From Oscillospiraceae bacterium (GTDB lineage: Bacteria > Bacillota > Clostridia > Oscillospirales > Acutalibacteraceae), in NCBI GenBank assembly GCA_031270785.1, contig JAISWM010000029.1, positions 1-11,200 on the forward strand: a stretch of DNA of 11,200 bases, given 5' to 3'. Both the position numbers and the translations under genes were made by a program. Under the pieces are notes generated by a model. The model saw only the letters and a program-made list of their open reading frames with translations, made no database searches and was not told where the DNA came from. The stretch's first letter is position 1. Every line of letters starts with the position of its first letter. Shown piece after piece: positions 6,145 to 11,200 of this stretch.

Positions 6145-6167
6145 GTTATGTGAAGTTTACGGACAGG

Positions 6168-6272
6168 TTTAATAAAAACATTTTCAAACAATGGCATTTT
6201 TGTCCTTTCCCCCGCGAGTCGGCGGGGGAAAAAATGAAAATAATACCACGTTTCTAAATAGTTTTTGCTATA
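6168..6272. repeat. Family A palindromic element, copy with degenerate left end
   Basis: The left end TTTAATAAAAAC is a diverged TATAGCAAAAAC, followed by TTTTCAAACAATGGC and TTTTTGTCCTTT. The core is CCCCCGC-GAGTCG-GCGGGGG. The right end is AATACCACGTTTCTAAATAG then TTTTTGCTATA. It is 105 bp long, matching the complete copy at 3837-3942. Confidence 0.75.
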
Positions 6273-6304
6273 ACTCTTTCCACGCAAACCTGCGGGAAAA
6301 GAGT
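6273..6304. repeat. Stem-loop next to family A element
   Basis: ACTCTTTCCACGC and GCGGGAAAAGAGT pair with one bulge around a short loop. It has no T-tract after it. It lies between the family A copy and a 38-bp block (6307-6344) that recurs at 8390-8427 with about two mismatches. Confidence 0.45.
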
Positions 6305-6306
6305 GT

Positions 6307-6344
6307 ACAAATGAGTATGCTTTTTTCAAGTGAAACAACTATAT
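6307..6344 (+). repeat. 38-bp direct repeat shared with the array at 8390-8427
   Basis: ACAAATGAGTATGC then TTTTTTCAAGTG and AACAACTATAT recur at 8390-8427. In both places the block directly follows the right end of a family A element or its small hairpin, so it is a module of the larger repeat unit. Confidence 0.7.
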
Positions 6345-6388
6345 CTTTGAACACTGTCCAATTTTTTATAGCTCTCTTCACGCTGCCG

Positions 6389-6480
6389 GGTGGTGGTTCG
6401 AATTAGTTAATAACAATCTTTCCACCCGCTGATTCGCGTGTGAAAAAGAAGGGATTTTAACTGTTTTATGGCGCGACCCC
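6389..6480 (+). repeat. Family B palindromic element, copy 6
   Basis: It reads GGTGGTTCGAATTAGTTAA at the start, a degenerate core (CCACCCGCTGATTCGCGTG), then AGAAGGGATTTTAACTG and GGCGCGACCCC. It is joined in tandem to copy 7, the junction falling at the GACCCC block. Confidence 0.7.
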
Positions 6481-6561
6481 AAATTAGTTGATAACAATCT
6501 TTCCCCCCCGCTGATTCGCGTGTGAAAAAGAAGGGATTTCAACTGTTTTATGGCGCGACCC
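6475..6561 (+). repeat. Family B palindromic element, copy 7
   Basis: A near-identical tandem neighbour of copy 6, with the same unusual CGCTGATTCGCGTGTG core. This suggests the pair arose by recent local duplication rather than two insertions. It lies 58 bp before cvpA. Confidence 0.7.
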
Positions 6562-6595
6562 GCCGCCGGCGTGGAAAGTCTGCAAGAACAACAGC

Positions 6596-6601
6596 TATAA
6601 A
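6596..6601 (+). promoter_or_regulatory. Candidate -10 for the cvpA operon
   Basis: TATAAA lies 17 bases before the cvpA start codon in the context AACAACAGCTATAAAAG. The same context (AACAACTATAAAATA) precedes the Clp gene at 8851. No good -35 box is visible, so this is tentative. Confidence 0.3.
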
Positions 6602-6618
6602 AGAAAGAGTGAAATATA

Positions 6619-7338
6619 ATGTTGAGCATATTTCTGTTGGATGGGACTATAATAATTCTTTTTGCGTTGTTTATATTTTTAGGTTTTAAAAATGGTGTTG
6701 CAAAATCTTTGATTTCGTTTATAGGCGCTATGTTTTCATTGATATTTTCTGTATATATTTCATCACTTGCTTCAGAGTTTATTTATGATGCTTTCATAGA
6801 AAAAAATCTAACAAACCGCATTAGCCAAATAATATCTGATAAAAATTTTAAATCTGAAGAAGTCTTTAATAAACTGCCTAATTTTGTAAGCAATTCCCTT
6901 AAAATATATAATGTAACAAATGAAAAAGTGTCGCTAATAATGAAAAACAAAGAAACAAACAGGCTCAAAGCTCTTTCTGATCTATTTTCACCGGCTGTTA
7001 AAGGAGTTATCAGGAATGTATTATCAATATTAATTTTCTGGCTACTAATGATAATTATAGGTGCGATTTGTAAAAATCTTTCTTACGTATTCCAATTTCC
7101 AATACTTCGCCAGATTGACGGACTATTAGGCGGGATTTTCGGCGCCTTTAAAGGGTATGTGGTCATAGTAATTTTAATGATGTTTTTGAAGATGTTTTTA
7201 CCTATTGTAAGTGTGGCGCCTAAAGCATTGTCGAACAAAAATATTGATTCTACGATATTATTCAGCCATATGTATAAGAGTAATTTAATTTATGAACTTT
7301 ATAAAAGTATAAATATATTTATTGGAGTAGGTACATGA
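6619..7338 (+). CDS. CvpA-family membrane protein
   Basis: A 239-residue integral membrane protein. Hydrophobic segments lie at about residues 6-23, 29-50, 134-156 and 169-198. The GLLGGIFGAFKGYVVI stretch in the last one and the LFIFLGFKNGVAKSLISFIG beginning match the CvpA family pattern (glycine-rich GxxxGxxxG helices). A polar, lysine-rich segment of about 60 residues separates the two membrane pairs. CvpA in E. coli is needed for colicin V production; the general role of the family in Firmicutes is not settled, so I give no symbol. The ATG at 6619 has only a weak ribosome binding site (AAAGAG). Its TGA overlaps the next start codon as ATGA, so the two genes form a translationally coupled pair. 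What it shares functionally with the phosphatidyltransferase, apart from the membrane, is unknown. Confidence 0.8.
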   Translation: MLSIFLLDGTIIILFALFIFLGFKNGVAKSLISFIGAMFSLIFSVYISSLASEFIYDAFIEKNLTNRISQIISDKNFKSEEVFNKLPNFVSNSLKIYNVTNEKVSLIMKNKETNRLKALSDLFSPAVKGVIRNVLSILIFWLLMIIIGAICKNLSYVFQFPILRQIDGLLGGIFGAFKGYVVIVILMMFLKMFLPIVSVAPKALSNKNIDSTILFSHMYKSNLIYELYKSINIFIGVGT

Positions 7339-7901
7339 TTTGTATATCGCGGGTTATAAAGGAAAATTTTACTATTCCAAATATAATTTCTATTATAAGA
7401 ATCTTATTAATATATCCTCTTATAATGTATATTTTAAGGGATGAATATATAAAAGGCGGAATGACCTTAGCGGCATCGGGGATAAGTGATCTTTTAGATG
7501 GGTTTATTGCAAGAAATTTTAATCAGGTAAGTAAATTCGGGAAAATGCTTGACCCGATAGCTGATAAACTTACATTGATATCTGTTATGATATGCGTTGG
7601 GCTAAAATTTAAGGAAATTAAACTGTTTGTTATTATATTAATAACAAAGGAAGTATTAATGCTATTAGCCAGTGCGTTTTTGCTTAAAAAACATAAAGTC
7701 CCCCCTGAAGCTAGATGGTACGGTAAAATAGCTACAGTATGGTTTTATTTTTCCGCTATTGTAATAATAGCACTCAGATTTATATGGAATATTCAAAGCA
7801 ACTTTTTAACAGTATCATTTATGTTAATAACAGTCGTGTTGATGCTTTACGCGTTTATAAAATATTTTCAGATTTTTGTAAGTATAATCAAAAAAAGGTA
7901 G
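7335..7901 (+). CDS. Second CDP-alcohol phosphatidyltransferase (PgsA- or cardiolipin-synthase-like)
   Basis: A 188-residue membrane enzyme of the CDP-alcohol phosphotransferase family. The complete catalytic motif is present with Asp52, Asp55, Asp73 and Asp77 (SDLLDGFIAR, GKMLDPIAD). Hydrophobic helices lie around residues 15-35, 80-110 and 130-185. It differs from the window's PgsA in the second landmark: it has YGKIATVWFYFSA where PgsA has GKIKTxxQ. This may mean another acceptor, for instance phosphatidylglycerol in a cardiolipin-synthase reaction; that is inference. GGAG lies 7 bases before the ATG, which overlaps the cvpA stop by four bases. The stop codon TAG lies in the first bases of a family B repeat (7897-7986), so the original C-terminus may have been altered. 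Family membership is certain; the exact substrate is not. Confidence 0.85.
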   Translation: MICISRVIKENFTIPNIISIIRILLIYPLIMYILRDEYIKGGMTLAASGISDLLDGFIARNFNQVSKFGKMLDPIADKLTLISVMICVGLKFKEIKLFVIILITKEVLMLLASAFLLKKHKVPPEARWYGKIATVWFYFSAIVIIALRFIWNIQSNFLTVSFMLITVVLMLYAFIKYFQIFVSIIKKR

Positions 7902-7986
7902 TGGTCCAAATTAATTGATAATATCTTTCACCCCCGCCGTAGGCGGGGGTGAAAGAAGGAATTTCAACTATTTTATGGCGCGACCC
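7897..7986 (+). repeat. Family B palindromic element, copy 8 (supplies stop codon)
   Basis: It begins GGTAGTGGTCCAAATTAATTG, has the perfect core CCCCCGCC-GTA-GGCGGGGG, and ends GAATTTCAACTATTTTATGG then CGCGACCC. The TAG in its first five bases ends the upstream phosphatidyltransferase gene. It is the best preserved copy in the window. Confidence 0.85.
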
Positions 7987-8297
7987 AAAAAAATAAAAAC
8001 TTTGCCTATGGTATAGCAAAAACCTTTTCAAACAGTGCCGTTTTTGTCCTTTCCCCCGCTGGCTTGCGGGGGGAAGACTTCAAATTATCTTTTTGATTTT
8101 TTCTAGTGTAACAGCTATTTTTTTGTGTTTTTCCGCCGACATGTGCGAGGGGGGTATAGCAAAAACTTTTTCAAACAGTGCCGTTTTTGTCCTTTCCCCC
8201 GCTGGCTTGCGGGGGGGAAAACCGCAAAAATCAATTTGCTTTTTTTAAGTGTAACAGCTATATTTTTGTGTTTTTCCGCCGCCATGTGCGAGGGGGG

Positions 8298-8390
8298 TAT
8301 AGCAAAAACTTTTTCAAACAGTGACTCCCCCGCCTGTGGCGGGGGAAAGAACCGTAAATAATACCACGTTTCTAAATGGTTTTTGCTATA
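8298..8390. repeat. Family A palindromic element, complete copy with perfect 12-bp ends
   Basis: This 93-bp copy starts TATAGCAAAAAC and ends GTTTTTGCTATA, a perfect 12-bp terminal inverted repeat. The similarity extends inward (TTTTTCAAACAGTG against CATTTAGAAACGTGG). The core is CCCCCGCC-TGT-GGCGGGGG. It is the clearest example of the family's structure. Confidence 0.85.
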
Positions 8391-8827
8391 CAAATGAGTA
8401 TGCTTTTTTCAAGTGTAACAACTATATTTTAGCGTTTTTCCGCCGCCATGTGCGAGGGGTATAGCAAAAACTTTTTTAAATAGTAACGTTTTTGTCCTTT
8501 CCCCCCGCTGGCTTGCGGGGGGAAGACTTCAAAAATCAATTTACTTTTTTAAAGTGTAACAGCTATATTTTTGTGTCTTTCCGCCGCCATGTGCGAGGGG
8601 TATAGCAAAAACTTTTTTAAATAGTAACGTTTTTTGTCCTTCCCCTCCGCTGGCTTGCGGGGGGGGGACCGCAAAAATCAATTTGCTTTTTTCAAGTGTA
8701 ACAACTATATTTTTGTGCCTTTCCCCCGCCATGTGCGTGGGGGGGTATAGCAAAAACTTTTTCAAACAGTGCCGTTTTTGTCCTTTCCCCCCGCTGGCTT
8801 GCGGGGGGAAAGACCGCAAAAATAAAT

Positions 8828-8856
8828 TTACTTTTTTCAAGTGTAACAACTATAAA
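8828..8856 (+). promoter_or_regulatory. Candidate promoter of the Clp gene at the end of the array
   Basis: TTACTT (8828-8833), a 17-base spacer and TATAAA (8851-8856), all within the last array unit, 32 bases before the start codon. Equivalent positions in the other units read TTGCTT or TTACTT and TATATT, so every unit carries a related promoter-like pattern. No CIRCE or CtsR heptad operator is visible. Confidence 0.35.
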
Positions 8857-8888
8857 ATAAAAAATTTATCTGAAGGGGAAAAAATATT

Positions 8889-11183
8889 ATGCTTTGTTCG
8901 AGATGTAAAAAAAATCCTGCGGTTGTTTTTGTTTCTTCTGACAAAAATATGTCTAATACTCAAGGGCTATGTATATCATGTGCAAAAAAATTAGGAATAA
9001 AGCCTGTAAACGATTTGATGGAGCGTATTGGTATGTCTGAAGATGACATAAATTATATGCAGGAACAATTATCCGACATAGTGGGCGACGCTATTCAAGA
9101 TGACCCTGAAAGTAAAGAAGGGAGCGAAAATTTTACATATGGCGGAGCAACCACATTCCCTTTTCTAAAAAATTTATTTTCAAGTATAAAATTTCCTGTA
9201 AATGAAGAATCTAAAAATAACAGTTCCGACAAAGAAGAAAAAAAAGAAGATAATAAAAAGAAATCTAAAAGAAAACATATAGATATTTATTGCAGAAATT
9301 TAAATCAGAAAGCTAAAAATAATGAACTTGACATAATCATCGGCAGAGAAACAGAGATAAACAGAGTTATACAAATACTTTGCCGAAGAACTAAAAATAA
9401 TCCGTGTTTAGTGGGTGAACCCGGCGTTGGAAAAACCGCTATAGCCGAAGGCCTTGCTATAAAAATAGTCAATGGCGACATCCCTAATAAATTAAGAAAA
9501 AAAGAAATATATTTATTAGATTTAACGGCATTAGTGGCCGGTACTCAATTTAGAGGGCAATTTGAAAGCAGAATAAAAGGGCTTATAGAAGAAGTCAGAA
9601 AGGACGAAAATATAATCCTCTTTATAGACGAGGTGCATAATTTAGTGGGTGCGGGAGATTCCGAGGGGTCTATGAGTGCCGCTAATATATTAAAGCCTTC
9701 TCTTTCCAAGGGAGAAATTCAAGTAATCGGAGCCACTACATTTGTGGAATATAGAAAACACATAGAAAAAGATTCCGCACTTGAAAGACGTTTCCAGCAA
9801 GTAAAAATATCAGAGCCTACCGTAGAAAGGACAATAACTATCCTTAAGGGAATAAAATTTTACTATGAAAATTATCACAGAGTGAATATATCCGATTCTT
9901 TGATAGGGAGACTTGTGGTACTGTCAGAAAGATATATTACAGATAGGTTCTTACCAGACAAAGCCATAGACCTTCTGGATGAATCCTGCGCATATGCGAC
10001 ACTTAGAAATAAAAAATTAGAAGAATACGATAAAATCAACGCTAAAATAGAAGAAAATAAGTTAGAAGAAGAAAGGTTGGTAGGGTCAGAAGAAAATACA
10101 GAAGCTGACTATGAAACACTTGCAAAAATAAGGGTCGATATAGCTAAACTGGAAGACGAAGCGAATAAGATTCGCACGAAGGCTCTGAGCAATCAAGTAG
10201 ATGAAAAAGATATATCAAAAGTTATAGAACTTTGGACCGGTATACCGGCGGCTAAAATACAAGAGCACGAGTTTGATAAGCTCAAAAAGCTGGAAAGTAA
10301 GTTAAACGAAAAAGTGATCGGTCAGGAACATGCCATCGAAAAGATATCAAATGCGATAAAAAGAAACAGAGTTCAAATAAACCCTAAAAGGAAGCCGGCT
10401 TCCTTTATATTTGTCGGGTCTACCGGCGTAGGTAAAACTGAACTTGTGAAAACCCTTGCGCAGGAATTATTTGATACCCCTGATAATTTGATAAGGCTTG
10501 ATATGTCTGAGTACATGGAAAAACATTCGGTATCCAGGATAATAGGATCTCCCCCGGGATATGTTGGATATAATGAAGCGGGGCAAATTACGGAAAAAGT
10601 GCGTCAAAGGCCCTATTCAGTATTGCTTTTTGATGAAATAGAAAAGGCGCATCCTGATATTATGAATATACTTTTACAGATTTTAGACGAAGGGAAAATT
10701 ACGGATTCTCATGGCCGAGAAATAAATTTTGAAAATACTGTTATAGTTATGACCTCTAACGCGGGAAGCCATGATAAAAACGGGATGGTTGGTTTTGGAA
10801 AAAGTGACAATGATTTAAGCAAGGAAAAAGCGCTTAAAGCAATATCAGAATTTTTAAGGCCTGAATTTTTAAGCAGAATAGATGAGATGGTTGTGTTTAA
10901 TAAGCTTACGCAAAATGATTTGAAGAAAATATCGTGTTTAATGCTTGATGAATATATAAAGACATTATCAGAATATGATGTCGAGTTTAAGTATGATGAG
11001 GGCGCTGCGAGTGTTTTGGCTAGTGCGTCTTACGGCGGAAAAAACGGGGCTAGAGATCTTAGAAATAACATAAGAAAAAAAGTGGAAGACGTTATAGCAA
11101 ACGCGGTAATTTCCAGCGGAGGATTTAACATGAAGACAATAATTTTGACTGGAGAGAAAGTGCTGGATTTAATAATAAAATAA
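8889..11183 (+). CDS. Zinc-finger Clp ATPase (ClpE/ClpC-type Hsp100 unfoldase)
   Basis: This cytosolic AAA+ unfoldase of 764 residues would unfold proteins and probably feed ClpP. The N-terminus has a four-cysteine zinc finger (Cys3, Cys6, Cys28, Cys31) as in ClpE rather than the double Clp-N repeat of ClpC. A lysine/glutamate-rich linker covers about residues 104-130. The first ATPase domain has Walker A GEPGVGKT at 176-183, pore loop QFRGQFE around 221 and Walker B ILFIDE ending 247-248. A charged coiled-coil middle segment lies at about 376-432. The second domain has Walker A GSTGVGKT at 510-517, pore loop GYVGY at 557-561, Walker B LLFDE at 582-583 and a VGF tripeptide at 634-636 in the ClpP-binding loop position. 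AAGGGG precedes the ATG by 10 bases. The tandem repeats end directly upstream. ClpE-like is my best label; ClpC is the usual annotation of relatives, so I give no symbol. Confidence 0.93.
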   Translation: MLCSRCKKNPAVVFVSSDKNMSNTQGLCISCAKKLGIKPVNDLMERIGMSEDDINYMQEQLSDIVGDAIQDDPESKEGSENFTYGGATTFPFLKNLFSSIKFPVNEESKNNSSDKEEKKEDNKKKSKRKHIDIYCRNLNQKAKNNELDIIIGRETEINRVIQILCRRTKNNPCLVGEPGVGKTAIAEGLAIKIVNGDIPNKLRKKEIYLLDLTALVAGTQFRGQFESRIKGLIEEVRKDENIILFIDEVHNLVGAGDSEGSMSAANILKPSLSKGEIQVIGATTFVEYRKHIEKDSALERRFQQVKISEPTVERTITILKGIKFYYENYHRVNISDSLIGRLVVLSERYITDRFLPDKAIDLLDESCAYATLRNKKLEEYDKINAKIEENKLEEERLVGSEENTEADYETLAKIRVDIAKLEDEANKIRTKALSNQVDEKDISKVIELWTGIPAAKIQEHEFDKLKKLESKLNEKVIGQEHAIEKISNAIKRNRVQINPKRKPASFIFVGSTGVGKTELVKTLAQELFDTPDNLIRLDMSEYMEKHSVSRIIGSPPGYVGYNEAGQITEKVRQRPYSVLLFDEIEKAHPDIMNILLQILDEGKITDSHGREINFENTVIVMTSNAGSHDKNGMVGFGKSDNDLSKEKALKAISEFLRPEFLSRIDEMVVFNKLTQNDLKKISCLMLDEYIKTLSEYDVEFKYDEGAASVLASASYGGKNGARDLRNNIRKKVEDVIANAVISSGGFNMKTIILTGEKVLDLIIK

Positions 11184-11200
11184 AAAATATAGCTGATGCG

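Larger units (their letters stand above)
5869..6167. repeat. Long inverted repeat enclosing two family B elements
   Basis: CCTGCCCGTAAACTTTAC (5869-5886) and GTGAAGTTTACGGACAGG (6150-6167) are inverted copies matching at 16 of 18 positions. Inside, TTGCAATCAAAATC (5890-5903) and GATTTTGATGCAA (5998-6010) form a second, nested inverted pair around one B element. The right arm abuts the family A copy starting at 6168. Confidence 0.6.
8012..8857 (+). repeat. Tandem array of about six ~143-bp modular repeats
   Basis: Units start at TATAGCAAAAAC at 8012, 8155, 8298, 8460, 8601 and 8746, giving lengths of 143, 143, 162, 141 and 145 bp, then a last partial unit. Each has the left arm of family A, a CCCCCGC-TGGCTT-GCGGGGG hairpin, an AT-rich module (CAATTTGCTTTTTTCAAGTG then TAACAACTATAT), and a second, imperfect GC-rich palindrome (CCGCCGCCATGTGCGAGGGG). 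The third unit instead contains a complete family A element. Open reading frames across the array on both strands are short, change frame between units and have no ribosome binding sites, so it is not coding. G-run length differs between units. Confidence 0.85.

Noticed and set aside
8012..8857. CRISPR array
   Set aside because: The repeated unit is about 143 bp and is itself the repeat; there are no short identical repeats separated by unique 30-40 bp spacers, and no cas genes are present.
8115..8994. Open reading frames of 78-103 codons across the repeat array and at 6123-6629
   Set aside because: They lie in repeat DNA on both strands, are built from the same repeated peptides (PP-rich and GGK-rich), lack ribosome binding sites and have no independent codon pattern.

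Overview
The window reads as chromosomal DNA of a low-GC Gram-positive bacterium, most likely a Clostridia/Oscillospirales lineage. The grounds are strongly AT-rich coding sequence, AGGAG-type ribosome binding sites, a TTG start in potA, a PgsA beginning MNLPNK, and a ClpE/ClpC-type unfoldase with an N-terminal zinc finger. All recognisable genes are housekeeping genes. The gene-poor spacers are filled with GC-cored palindromic repeats, which is unusual for this base composition and would fit a genome with relaxed selection, such as a host-restricted symbiont. That lifestyle is inference.

Layout. Positions 1-3809 are coded on the minus strand, in reading order cysS (cysteinyl-tRNA synthetase), an unrecognised 197-residue protein with its own promoter, potA and the start of potB (polyamine ABC importer, running off the left edge). 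A DJ-1/PfpI-family gene (4031-4603) is also on the minus strand. From 4858 onward genes are on the plus strand: pgsA; then 1.2 kb of repeats; then cvpA-like plus a second CDP-alcohol phosphatidyltransferase as an overlapping pair; then about 1 kb of tandem repeats; then a large zinc-finger Clp ATPase that ends 17 bases before the right edge.

The most interesting content is the repeats. Family A is about 93-106 bp, with 12-bp terminal inverted repeats (TATAGCAAAAAC) around a C-rich/G-rich hairpin. Family B is about 85-90 bp, at least eight copies, with imperfect inverted ends and a CCCCCGCC/GGCGGGGG core. A modular derivative of A forms a tandem array of about six units of roughly 143 bp (8012-8857) directly before the Clp gene. 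One copy of this array element lies in frame inside cysS, adding about 30 residues to the linker after the catalytic core, as Rickettsia palindromic elements do in Rickettsia proteins. Two other genes (DJ-1 and the second phosphatidyltransferase) take their stop codons from family B copies, and the putative -10 of cysS lies in the terminal repeat of a family A copy. The repeats therefore look like mobile, non-autonomous elements that shape coding sequence, gene ends and promoters. No transposase is present in the window.

Functionally, PgsA and the second phosphatidyltransferase make anionic phospholipids at the membrane, PotA/PotB import polyamines, CysS charges tRNA-Cys, and the Clp ATPase and DJ-1 protein point to protein quality control and stress protection.
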